Source of the DNA: Karalla daura
Lineage: Eukaryota; Chordata; Actinopteri; Chaetodontiformes; Leiognathidae
Assembly (NCBI GenBank): GCA_029224185.1
Contig: CM055188.1
Span: 9,596,497 to 9,660,496, forward strand
DNA length: 64,000 nucleotides
Reading direction: 5' to 3'
A program made the translations under genes and the position numbers. Positions 11,991 to 23,708 of this stretch are shown one piece after another; the stretch's first letter is position 1, and each line of letters starts with the position of its first letter. Below the pieces are notes generated by a model. It ran no database searches. It was not told the DNA's origin and saw nothing but the letters and a program-made list of their open reading frames with translations.

Positions 11991-12570
11991 TAAAAATTAG
12001 TAAAGGTCTGAGGTATGTGTGTGTGTGTGTGTTAGCTATAGATATTATATGGATATTATAGTCAACAATAAACATCTACAAAAACATGAAATAATAAATT
12101 GTTGCGAAGAAATAACAGTAAAATAAAAAAACAGTCTGTTATTTCTTAGAAACAGAAAAAAAGTGAACAAAACAAAATAAGTGAATGCATACCGATTTCT
12201 TATATGTCGTTGTAAGAAGTCTGTTTTCTTATGATAGTGCATCGATTTATTTTGATATAATTCGGGCTTGCCCTCCCCTTAAATGACGAGGGCTGATCTG
12301 AACACTGTCTCTAAAAGGAAGACATGCAATTTGTGCCTGTATTAAACCTTGACTAAGGTAGCTATATCCAGATGTGTTGATCAATAACAGATACTCCCCA
12401 ATCTCCTCCTTGACTTAAGAAATACAGTTGCATATACCACTATAGGCTATAACAGAATTATCTGATCTGTCTTGTATGAATGGTAACTCTGAGTCTATAA
12501 TTCAATGTAATTGTATCCCTGAACGTAAAGTGTCGGGGATATTATGGTTTTGCCCGACCGCCACATGTGT
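11991..12570. other. no gene recognised
   Basis: AT-rich sequence with a short GT run near 12,015. Nothing coding was recognised. Confidence 0.5.
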
Positions 12571-12574
12571 TTTG

Positions 12575-12865
12575 TGTTAACGCAATAACTCGAACACCAT
12601 TTGGATTTGAATTTTGATATTTGGCAGATAGACTCATCGTTCATAGGGGAAGAAAGATTCGATTTTCACACATTTCAGATCATAAGTTTGGCCACAAGGG
12701 GCAGCACTGCGATTGAAAAATGACATTTGTGCTAATAACTCAAACAACATTTCGATTTGAATTTTGATATTTGGCAGACAGATTCATCACTCATAGATGA
12801 TGAACTGATGCGATTTTCACGTATTTTGGATTTGGCCACAAGGGGCAGCAATTTGGTTGAAAAAT
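12575..12865. repeat. tandem duplication of a ~140-bp unit
   Basis: Two diverged head-to-tail copies (about 12,582-12,717 and 12,727-12,858) share AATAACTCRAACAMCATTT, TTGAATTTTGATATTTGGCA, GATTCATC and TTGGCCACAAGGGGCAGCA. A partial third unit may follow (AGAACTATTAAGCCGATTGA). It is probably part of a dispersed repeat or a small satellite. Confidence 0.7.
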
Positions 12866-12949
12866 TGTGCTTATATGTCCAGAACTATTAAGCCGATTGA
12901 TGTCAAACTTGATGCTAATGATATTATTTAACTTCAAAATACAGCTTAA

Positions 12950-14722
12950 ATCACTCCAGACACCCCCACCCTCTCCGGTGTGATTCCGCTGCAACCTCCG
13001 CAATCTGTCTCCCACCCACTTCTCTTCCGCAGTGGCATCTACTTGACCCACACTCATCTCCTTTTCCTCTCTGGAGGTAAATGAGGCCACAGAGTTTCTG
13101 TGTTCCACTCTATTCTCCTGTCTAGACAGCCTATGTCCTCTGTCCACCAAGGCTGCTTACTCCTACCCACCCATGCCAAGGCAAACTGACACCATTCACA
13201 AACTACACAGAACCGTAAGGGCTGCAGAGAGAAAATGGCATAAAACCAAAGAACCTGTTGAAGCCTAACAGTCATTTCTGGCCTCCTTCTCCTCCAGCAT
13301 CTACACTGCAAAATCCACTTTCTACAACAATAAGATCAGCAGCACCAGAGACACCCGAAACCTCCACCACCAGCAACTAATCTGTGTGTTGAGCCCTTTG
13401 TTTCCTTCTTTACAGAAAAGGTGGAAACCATCAGCCGACAGTTTTCTACACAACATACTCTCAGCCAGCCTCCTCAGGAGGAGGACCCATTACTCTCCTT
13501 GTGCATCCCTCTCTCTGAGACTGAGTCGTCAGGTCTCCTGGCCCACAGCCATGCTACCGCCTGTGCTTTGGACACTATTCCTACAAATCTCATACAAAAG
13601 ATCTAGCCTACCATTGTGCCAGCTGTCACACATATCATCAATTCCTCATTGGTCTGTGGAACTTTTCCTGACAGGTTCGGGTGGTGTCCGTGCTCAAGAA
13701 ACCCTCACTAGATCCAGGTCAAGTCAAGAATTATCAGCCAATTTCTCTTCTTCCCTTCCATTCACAGATCATTGTATGGGCAGTTTTTAATCAGGTTTCA
13801 CACTTCCTCACGCACAACACCCTTCTTGACCTGAATCAGACAGGCTAAAAGTGGGCACTCCACTGAAACAGCTCTGTTGTCTGTGACAGAAGCTCTGAGG
13901 GCTGCTAGGTATGCAGGACAGTCTTCAGTTCTCATCCTTCTGGACCTATCAGCTGCTCTCAACACAGTGAACCACCACATCCTGCTATCCACACTCTCTG
14001 TAATAGGCATCTCTGGGCACACCTCCTCCTCCCCTCAGTCAGTCCTGGGGCCCCTTCCCTTTGCAACGTACCCCACCTCCTTCTGCCCAGTCATCTGCTC
14101 ACATAGCCTCTCATACCATTGCTATGTGGATGACACCCAGCTCTACTTGTTCTTCCCGCCAGACAACCCCACTAGGTCACAATGTATTTTATGCATATGC
14201 GATTTATTTTATCCTGAGGATCCCAGGAACACACCCCTAAGTGTGAAAACCATTTGGCCACAATAAACAAATTGTCAGGAGCTGAGCAAGTCTTTACAAC
14301 TGGTGTCCTGTGAGCAGGACACTTTCATAGGCATAACAATGGACGTGTTAAGGAGCAGGAAATTATTTTACAGTGAAGTTCTTGAGTCTTTGTTGGCTGC
14401 AGCAGACAGAGTTCAGGCTACAACTGAGTGAATACTGACATTAATCAAATGTTCCTGGATGCATGTAAAATTTCCACTACAATCTCTTGAAGACTCTCCT
14501 CTACCAAGTCCACCTCCTTTCCTAAACATTGCCCTAACTCCTCTAATATGTAAAAAAAAAATCTGTCCTATCTTTCTATTCAGCCTTTATCTCATTTGTC
14601 CTATCTACACCAACGATCGACTCTTGTTGCACTGTAAGTACTTATACGGTCCCTCAACTGTAAGTCGCTTTGGATAAAAGCATCTGCCAAATGAGTGAAT
14701 GTAATGTAAATGTAAATGTTAT
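12950..14722 (+). pseudogene. decayed L2-type LINE, ORF2 fragments and 3' tail
   Basis: A non-LTR retrotransposon remnant on the plus strand. The frame at 13,877-14,266 shows reverse-transcriptase landmarks: SVLILLDLSAALNTVNHH, then (after a deletion) SVLGPLPF, and the catalytic-loop block CYVDDTQLYL with the usual FADD/YADD box altered to YVDD. Upstream fragments (about 13,160-13,790) look like the region between endonuclease and RT, in shifting frames with stops. The 3' end at 14,635-14,722 carries CTGTAAGTCGCTTTGGATAA, the hallmark of vertebrate L2 tails, followed by an ATGTAAATG repeat. It is dead: multiple frameshifts, stops and an internal deletion. Confidence 0.85.
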
Positions 14723-14984
14723 TTTCTTTAAATACCGTACCGCTCTACTACCTCCACACTTGTAGTTACACAGGCATTAAATCCTTGTTACTGGTGATTA
14801 TTGGTAGAAAAAAAATCAATAGTGTTCAATTGTAGGCCTCAAGTAAAGTCAGTGGGGTAGGGAGGTGTAGGTGAGCTGTTTATAGCCTGAGATGGACTTA
14901 ATTCTGCTGCAGCTGGTCCTCCATCTTCTTTTTATATATTATACATTTCATCTTCATTTACTAGCTTTGAAATGATACGTTTTG

Positions 14985-15117
14985 AGGGATGTCGCTCTGA
15001 CCCAGTACTGTGCACTGTCATCTACTGTCCCCAAAAGTATAATACGGATTTTATAAATCACTTCTCTGACTTTTTAGGTGGAATCATGTCCTTCTCTTCC
15101 CTACTTTGCTTCTTTGT
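14985..15117 (+). pseudogene. LINE endonuclease fragment, left part
   Basis: The frame reads roughly TVIYCPQKYNTDFINHFSDF, resembling the YRPPK...FI.EFSDFL region near the C-terminal half of apurinic-type LINE endonucleases. It is cut at 15,117 by the TG...CA element. A possible continuation appears near 17,030. Confidence 0.5.
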
Positions 15118-15122
15118 CTTTC

Positions 15123-15773
15123 TGTCACGATCTGACTTTGATCATGATTAAAAATAAAGTGAGGACCCAAACGCACGACTCAATACACAAATAATATGAG
15201 TAAATGGAGATTTTAATAAAGAAACCTAAAAGGAACCATACAGAGATCTTAACTAACAAAAGGGGCAAACCATAGTGAAGATACATATATGGAAAAACTC
15301 AAGGAGCTAAGGTGACTAAATACACAGACGAGACATGAGGATGTGTGCTTACCCCAGGGAGGACACGAGGAAAAGGACCACAAAGGAGCTTGAAACACTA
15401 GGAAACTGAAATGCACTAGGAACTAGAAATACAAACACTAGGAACTGGAAATACACACATGCTGAACTGAAATACCAGAAAACACTAAGACGAACAAGAA
15501 CCAGAAGGAACAGAAAGCACAAGAGAGCTGAGACACAGACAAGCAACCAAATCAACTCAAAATCAAATGCACTGGCAACAAGACAAAGGGCAGACACAGA
15601 CTTTAAGCACCAGTGATTAGGGGAGAACGAGACTCAGGTGGGACACGAGGGAAGGGCAAGTGAGCAGACACAAGGAAGGTCAGGCTTTCAAAATAACATA
15701 GGAAACTGACAAGACAAAACCCCAGCACAGGACAAAACTCACCACAGTGATAGAAACAGACAGGACCGTGACA
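15123..15773. mobile_element. 651-bp TG...CA element with 5-bp target duplication (solo-LTR-like)
   Basis: The element starts TGTCACGATC and ends GACCGTGACA. It is flanked on both sides by CTTTC (15,118-15,122 and 15,774-15,778), an exact 5-bp target-site duplication. TG...CA ends plus a 5-bp duplication are typical of LTR elements, so a solo LTR or very small LTR-type element is likely. The 7-bp inverted termini TGTCACG/CGTGACA would also allow a DNA element. The interior is A-rich and has no recognised gene. Confidence 0.7.
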
Positions 15774-15778
15774 CTTTC

Positions 15779-16945
15779 TTTATTCTATCATGGATCTGAT
15801 CAACTGGTCTCCCAATGTGATTGACACCATCTTCTTGTCAAGAAGCTTGGGTTTGAGGGAACGTGACTGCCCTGTCAGATCATTTGCAACTGGCTACACG
15901 ATGGCCGTCTGGGAGAGGTGGTGGGCTGTGTGTCCGTCGGCTCTCACTGTGGAGAGACCTATTTGGAACCTTGATTACAGGTCTGTTGATGATTGGATTA
16001 GGCACTGCCCTGGTTTTTCGTAACACTCAAGAAACGACAGCAGCTGCCCAAAGCCCCATAGTGAGGTAGCGGGCAGGGCCATGAGCACTCTGACTGTGGC
16101 TACGAACCATCTCACGGTCAACATGGTTACGACGTTGGAGAGGCTCATGAGAAATGGAAAGGCTCACAACTCTGCAAAAAAATTTGGACCTAAATTTGGA
16201 CTAGAATGGACATAGAGAGCTGTGAAAATGGTATGCAGCTACTGACCCTAAACAACTTACAATCCTCTCTGCTTTTGACCCTTACTAGCACTGGTCTTAG
16301 CCAAGGCCACTGCTGGAATAACAACTCCCCTGGAGAACATGGCAGCAAGACGCTCTCGCATCCCCTTCTCCCACTTCCCAAAGACATCAACGGATTGTTG
16401 ACTGGGACCTGACTAAGGCTGTCTCCATGTCTATGTCTACCTGCTATGTTATCACTATGTCATCCTGTGGACTGAGGCGCATGACTAGGAAGCAGCGAAG
16501 CGACTCTCATGCCTTACACACACGGACTCACACACCTTATATACATATACTGACATGCAAACACCTTTACCGCTTTATACCCCCATTGTGAAAGGTGGGT
16601 CAGTGATCAGCGCTTCTATGGCTGCAGGACACCTGCCTGACCATGATGGTTGACCTCCATTCCCGACTTCCTTACCTTATTGCAAGTCATGGTTCTTATG
16701 TTATGTTTTATTTTTTCTCCCCACACCGTGTTTCTCCTCAAGAGCAGAGTCTGCAATGCTTTTTTCTCCCTCCCTCATGTAATGCTGTATCGTCCTTTCC
16801 TTCCCCCAGTTTGAAGCAGGTGGCGCATCTCAAATGCAGCAACCTCTCGCTCTTCAACCACAAGGGGAGTGAAGTTCAAAAATCAAATTCCTTTGTCTTG
16901 CACATGTGAAGAAATTGCAAAATAAATCTGATTCTGATTCTGTAA
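15779..16945 (+). mobile_element. retroposon-like segment ending in (TGATTC)n
   Basis: The segment ends AATAAATCTGATTCTGATTC, a short tandem 3' tail as found on many fish non-LTR elements. Its body has GC-moderate degraded sequence with no intact frame. It separates two pieces of LINE endonuclease-like sequence, so it is probably a nested insertion. The left boundary is uncertain. Confidence 0.45.
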
Positions 16946-17019
16946 CACTCATGTATGCTGCCAGATAAATCACTGGTTAAGGATTTTTTAAACCTTTTAA
17001 TGTGGTGCGGTGTGTCTCT

Positions 17020-17205
17020 GGTTCCCTTCACAGACATGGACATACACTAGACCTTGTGCTCTCCTACAGTTTCTCTGCTGCCTTCAACCATTTCTGAAGA
17101 ACAGATGGAAGAAGAGCTGGCTGCTTTCATTTCAACTTTTAAAGGACTGCTGGCATCTTTACCAAAACACAGACAGAGAGGCAAGAACACTTAGCAAACA
17201 TTAGT
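17020..17205 (+). pseudogene. LINE endonuclease fragment, right part
   Basis: The decoded text has the order of the conserved GHTLDLVLS block of LINE endonucleases (here degraded, from ACATGGACATACACTAGACC onward), followed by a Glu/Leu-rich linker. Stops and frameshifts show it is dead. It is probably the continuation of the fragment at 14,985-15,117, interrupted by later insertions. Confidence 0.45.
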
Positions 17206-17295
17206 AAATCAATTCATTCTAACCCTTATGTGTCATTCAAAACTACTGATCGTTGTCAAGCTGCTCTCCATCTTTATGAGCTTTGACTTGTTGTT

Positions 17296-17660
17296 AAGGC
17301 TGGGGTATACTTCCACAAAACATGTTGCACAATGTATTGGGCTGCGCAAATAGGTACAATTTTGAGACCTCATGAAAATGTTTGTGTGATGTTTGCATGA
17401 CAGTGCATGCACCAAACTAAGCCCCCCAAACCAGTGGTTGGAGAGACATTTGAAACCCAGTTGAGAATGAGGAAGAACTCTTTTGGGGAGGAAGAAGAAC
17501 AGCTTGTTGACATCCACTGCACATTGGCCACTATCATGGACACTACTGATGAGAGGCTTGTCAAGAAAGTCTGGTGTTAACTCGTCCCTCCGGGTGCATT
17601 TAGGTGTGCCACCGGAGACAGACGTGCAGAGGAACAAAGTTATTGTTATCACCAAAAGCC
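17296..17660. repeat. interspersed repeat, GGCTGGGGTRTACTTCCACA family, copy 2
   Basis: Begins AGGCTGGGGTATACTTCCAC and shares ATGTTGCAC and AATTTTGAGACCTC blocks, in order, with 8525-8620. The body beyond about 17,390 has no counterpart in copy 1. A minus frame open for 177 codons (17,233-17,766) overlaps it but shows no recognised domain. Confidence 0.45.
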
Positions 17661-17766
17661 TGTGTCTATAGAGCACCAGTGTGTAGTGTTTTGTCTTGTC
17701 TATTGATAAAATATCAATAACTGGAAAAGCATGACTGTAATGAGTAGTAGTTCCCTCCACCAACAA

Positions 17767-20700
17767 CCAGCAGTGTTTAACTTGTTGAATGTGCTTTTTC
17801 TATAAACATAGCGTACACACATATACACTGTGATGGACTGGTGACTTGTCTTGGGCATAGTCCCTGTCTTTTGCCTTATGTGAGCTGGAGATAAGTACCG
17901 TTGGAGTACGGGCGTTGGAGAGGGAAAATGGGCCTACTATATTCTTCAACCATTTTGACCAGTCCCCCTCCCCCACCTACCTCAACTGCAGACTTCTGTC
18001 TCACTCTCTACCCCTTCCCCCAGACACCGCTCACTCCAACTGTGACCCCCATCCCCCTCCCTGCTTCACTGCAGACCAGGGGCCTCTTATAGAGGGTGGA
18101 CTCACACTTGGGCCATCATACCATGCCCGACAACGTTTACTCACTAATTGGGAGTTTCTAGGGGTGTTTTATTCAGCTGTTTTCAATGTTTAATATCGTA
18201 GCCTTTCTGCACTGGCTTGCAGGGAAAATGTGTTTTATGTCCCTTGCCAGCAGCTGTAGTTTCAAGATGGCAGACTGTCATGCCGCTGCCCTGTGAGCTT
18301 GCCGATCACGTGTGTAAATAAATCTGAAATTCCTTGTTTACGAGAGCAGAGGTCATAGAATAATGGAATAAACATCATGCTGTCAAGGTCCTACATTATT
18401 ATTGTTGACATGCCTTATAATACCGCAAAAAATATTGTACCGTGTGCCTTTGATTGAGATATAGTGATTTTTCGATATTGTTACTGCTAGTTCATTGTGT
18501 TACAAAACACACACACTATAATCTATTGTACCATGCAAACAAAACACAATTCTGTAAATCTTCGCAATGGCCTGAGAGCAAGGAACGAGTGGGTCTGAAT
18601 GAGTGTTGGCATAATTCTGCAGGAAGTGAATGACACCTTGTATAATACATATATACGTATAAAACATATCTGAAGGTATTATGAATAGAAAATTTATGAC
18701 TTACTACTTTTTCAAGTTTTGATTGTTTGATTAGACACAAGGGCATAGGGTTATGGTCTCTTCAGTGTACCTGAAGCATAAAGGTTGGGTTTGGAGCTAT
18801 GCCTTTCTTCTGCTTGTATGTACAACATTTCAGGGTGGTTGTACATCACAACATAGATTTGCTAGTTTGCTTGTCATTGGGTACAGTCTCTTTACCGGTG
18901 CAGCTTTGGCCAACTCCGAGTGGTGATCATGATCAAGGTTTGATTTCCAGTGAGAAAGGGTGTGTGCCTTGTTAAAATAGGTAGAACATGAGAGACATCA
19001 GACAGGATAGGGTGCCCTTGTGAGGCAACGGCAGCAGGATACAGGGGGAGAAACAGGTTGACCACCCAGCTGCAGAAACTATGCCAACAAGAGTTATGCT
19101 CTATGGGGCAAATAAGTAAGGGAGAGTGAAATGGTGAGTGGAATTTTTGACCTATGAGGACTTTTCACCCAGAAGTCAGGATGAACTGTCCTCTGAACAT
19201 TTAGCAGGTTCGAAACTGCCCCGCCCGCTCAGTCGCATCTCCAGGGCAACAGAGTCAGAGGACAGGAGGAGATTGGAGTCAGGTGTAACAACCAATCTGG
19301 AGAGGGGAATGCCCTGGGAGTGCAGCAGCAACAGACCCTGGCATAAGTATTCAAACATAGGGATGAGAGACACAGACTTCTCAAACTGACATCACTCTGC
19401 TGGGGTCAGGGAAAGGAAGACTGCCACAGAACCCCGTGTGTTAATTCACTTTCGCTGTACTGTTATATTTTGGAAAAAATTTGGAAAACTGAGACCAAAA
19501 GAATTCTTCTCCTATTGCTTCATTAAAGAACATGCAGGGCCTACTGGAAGTCCAACAAAAGCAATGGGATTATTGAACCCAAGTGCAGGGAGAGCTGTTG
19601 AGGAGGAAGCGCAGTTCCTTTAAGCTAGAGAGAATGGAAGACAGAGAGAAAGAGAGAAAGAAAGGGAGACAGAGGGAAAGATGCAGCATTTCTGATGCTT
19701 GATCAGCTATCGCTGCTTCTCTTCTTCTTCTTCATGCCCTTTTCTTTCTTAGTCAGCTCACTATTTGTAATAGCACCCGCAGTGGATGGTTGCTGTAATT
19801 GCATGATATTACGCAGGTTTGGTCTGCCTTCAAAAGTATCTTATGAACACCCTGGGACGGACTGAAGAAGCAAAGTCAAGTCCTTGAAAAAATGTGGGAC
19901 TCTGGTGCAACTTGTCAGGTTGTGAAAAATACAGGACTATACTGCCTCTCTCTCTACAGAGAGAGAAAGGGGGAGAGGGATACTCCTTTCTCACTGTCCA
20001 AACAACCTGGTTATACCCACCAACAATCGGCTTTTAATGGCATTGGGAGATACTCCTTGACTTGTGTTGACCCACAATAAACGTCTCGGCTAGCAACGCA
20101 GGTTACAATTGCCTTCAAGCAGCTTGGCTGCGATCGGCATGTGGGTAGATGCGTGTTTATAAAACCCACATCTATTTCAGTGGGGAAGCAGCTTAAGAAA
20201 GAACTGCAGTGACCGCTGTTGCTTCATCTGTTGTCACTTCCTTATGCTTTTTTCTTCATGTTGGTTTTGTATCGTGTAATGCAGCTCCAAGTGGACAGCT
20301 GGAGCAGAACGAAGCAACTGGTGGTAACAAAGGATCGAAATTATTCACCTGTGCTACTAGGATCTTGGACTACCCTGGTGTTACAGTACCACTAGCCACA
20401 GCCAATGAAAAGCAGGTGAAATGGGTAGGTCAAGAAAGGCAACCTGGTCACTTTTCTTGCCCATATATGACCCATCAACAAAGTGTCATAAAAATTAGGG
20501 TTATTGATGGTCTACTACCACTTAAAGTCTATGGGAAAATATGACCACACTAAAGACTTAACTGATATCAAGCCCTGACCAAACCATGACCAATTCAGCC
20601 CAGCAGAATGTGTAGTCTGGGAGTTGCAACTGTGGAGATGTGTGTTTTCTTGGAGTGTCTGCTGTTGCTCCCATTTCAATTTGTGCTGCAGTGGATTCAG

Positions 20701-20800
20701 AGTAAGCAGATGTTTAGAAAACAGAATGAAAGGGAATAGAAATAGTCTCACCAATGCTGAAAGACAGAAAAAGAGGGCAAGCAAAAAAAAGATATAATTT
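17767..20800. other. no gene confirmed
   Basis: About 3 kb of mixed sequence: C-rich at 17,950-18,070, GA-rich at 19,630-19,680 and otherwise AT-rich. A plus frame at 20,209-20,544 (111 codons) begins with a hydrophobic stretch, but no family or splice context supports it. Confidence 0.4.
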
Positions 20801-20801
20801 C

Positions 20802-20807
20802 TTTATT
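20802..20807 (-). terminator. KCTD6: candidate poly(A) signal of KCTD6
   Basis: Minus-strand AATAAA (TTTATT on plus), about 530 bases past the KCTD6 stop codon. It is the first canonical hexamer noticed downstream, giving a plausible short 3'UTR. Confidence 0.5.
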
Positions 20808-21334
20808 TGCATTCCCAAACACTGACATGGAACAGGACGTTTGTGTGGCTAGAAGAATCTGGATTTAATAGCTAAACATGTCAACATATCTTCATTATTG
20901 TGCTTCTGTAGCAGCCTTCACTTCTGTGGTATTATTCTTTCCTCCAGACGTTGGAACTCTGCTGCAGGAAGATGCTCACATTCAGAAACAGAATAATTGT
21001 GAGATCCAACAATGATGTTAGGTGATAAGTCCATGTCCAGTTCTTTCCAAAGGTGTAAGATAGAATTAAGAGCTCTGTGTAAGCCAGTTGAAATCTTCTA
21101 CACCAGACTGTGAAAAACACTTTTCAATGGCAAAGCAAGAAGAACAAGAAGAAATAGCCAAACTGTTTGCACAAAGCAAAGTAAACACAGTGGCTCATAT
21201 TTCTCTATGCTACAGCATAATGATGTCCTTATAATTGGGACCGATAGAAAAAACACAGAAAAACAATAGTGGTTCAGTCTGTCTGCCAACACAGCCATTC
21301 GGTATTCTGTCCCCAAGTCCAACCATTTTGCATG

Positions 21335-23663
21335 TCAGTCATCAACTTTGCGAGCACGTCGACAGAACGTCCAGTGATGTTCCACTGTGTTCTCATTGGC
21401 CCGTTCACTCATGTGGTGAACACGTGTGTTGCGTATCATGAAACCCTGGAAAATCAGACAAACGGACTCATGTCACCATGGAAATATGGTGCACACTATA
21501 TTCTAAACGAATCAAGTAACAGGCAAAACTTGCCCACCTCCTTGGAGATGAAGTCCAGTAGATGGACACGCAGGCTGACTTCCTGTTGGTGGTCACATGG
21601 TCCAAAAGTGAAGGACACCTGGTAGCCTCTTGCATCCATCATGTGTTTGTTCCACTTTGTGAAACTGGTGGAAATGGATTCCAGTAAGGCATGGACCTAA
21701 AAACAGAGCCAGGTGTCTTCTTATTTAAAATTGTTATCTTATTAATATTGTTTTATTGACCTAGAATGTTATGGATTTGATTTATACAATAAAAGTAAAG
21801 TAAATGAAGACAGTAAAACATTTGAGAGTGAGAGTTTGACACCGGACTGTCCCTTTACCAACGAGGAGGTCTAACACACTCTAATCAGAGAGTTATTACT
21901 AATGACACAGGTTGTATCAGCAGTGTACTACAGTGCAAGGTCAAAGCAAAAGGGACTTGAACAGTCACAACTGAAAGTGTTCCCGAGGAGTGAAACTTAT
22001 CTGGCTTATATTGCCAAGTTACATTGGTTATGGACCAGGGCAGCAACTAGACTGACCTCAGTATCTGAAGCAAACGTGAATAACAAAGTTGTTCAGTTGC
22101 ATTTGAAGTCAAAGTAATAATTAGAGGCAGAAGGAATACAGTAGGTCTCAATGGAAGGAAATGTACATTTGTTCAAGGAAGTAAAATTTAAAAATTTAGA
22201 AGTGCTAGTTATTGCTCATTGTTTGACAGCAAATGAACAGGTAAGACAGTGGCACACAGGGTGGTCTACATCTAAATACTGCCACTCTGCTGGCTTACCT
22301 TGGTGATGATGGTGAGCTGGGTGATGATGACTGCAACAGGGTTGGAGTACTTGGACAGCTTCCTGGTGCTGGACAGCTCTACCACTTCTTCATAGGTGTC
22401 AGTGGGATAGGGCAGCAGTGGTTTGTGGTCTCCTAGGCACTGGATTAAGGGCTCAATCTGATAGAAGTCAGCCTCCTTCCGGAGCAGCTCTGTCTCCTTA
22501 AAGTCGCATGGCAGCGTAAGCTCTGATGTCCGCAGGAAGTTGAGGACATAGCTGAAAAAGCACAAACAGGCTGAGCTGATGATTCTGCCTAACCTAAGTC
22601 TATAAGATAGCAGCTGCACAGCTGCAAGAGCTTGTTTCACTTCCTCTGATATTTGAGTTTCAATAGTTTGAATTTTAAAATCCACTTGTTGTAAAGTCAT
22701 CATTGGTTTAGTTCTGTATTATTAGTACAATCTGAAAGAAGGATGAGAAGAAAAGAACAAACTGTCTCAATAATATCTATGACATTACAGGCAAATTCCC
22801 TTCCTCTACAAAAGTTTTAAATAACTTAATCTTCATGTGATAATGACTGTGTGAAGGCTGGGCAGCTTTTCAGAGCACATTGTTAAAAGGAGCATAAATT
22901 TCTCTAAAAAAAAAATGCAAAATATCAACACCAAATATCAGCCTGCACCTAATTCACTGTTGTCAACAGACCCTCCAGTATCTGTCCCACCTGAACTGCT
23001 GTCCACCAAATCATACAATGACTTTGCAGTTTTAATGAACAATTCAGAAGCTGAGTCAAACAGTATGTATCTCCACCTTCAGAAACTTTGTTATGTCACC
23101 TTGTAGACTACGCACCTCTGCAACCCAACTTCATATAAAATAGTGCCCTGGTCCAAAGTGCAAAACTGTAGAGTATATGTTTTATACTGTATATGTTTTA
23201 TTTTCAGAAATTATTAATTGTACATAATCACTCGCTTGTTCGTTGTTTCCTCTGTTGCTAGGGGAGACAGGCAACAATGTACAAGGGGAGTGTCACTGAT
23301 CTCCACTTCTTTTCAGAGATTGTCTAATTTGACATAGGCTTCTTTTACTCCTCTTTCAAACCATCCCTGTCCCTACATGTCCCTGTCTAGTAGGTGTAAG
23401 TTGTCTTCAAAGTATTGTGCTTTGTCATTCAAAAGAAGGTGTATCCAATCCAACCAAAGAAGGCAAAGTGCCGTCCATCACAAGTAGAGGAGGGCATCAC
23501 TGAATCAAGATTTCACAGACATCAGTCCATGACAAACAAACAAGTTACAAACAAGTTATTTCAAGGAAGTTACAGGGCTGCGTTCACGACAAGATGACTA
23601 GTTAGCGGAGCAAGCAGGGAGTGGCACTTCAACCCCATACTCACCCACCCCCACACATACAGT

Positions 23664-23708
<45 letters not shown>

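Noticed and set aside
17233..17766. Minus-strand frame of 177 codons
   Set aside because: Overlaps an interspersed repeat; no domain, no splice-linked partner and mixed composition.
20209..20544. Plus-strand 111-codon frame with hydrophobic start
   Set aside because: Signal-like start is weak evidence alone; downstream residues match nothing recognised and KCTD6 3'UTR lies adjacent.
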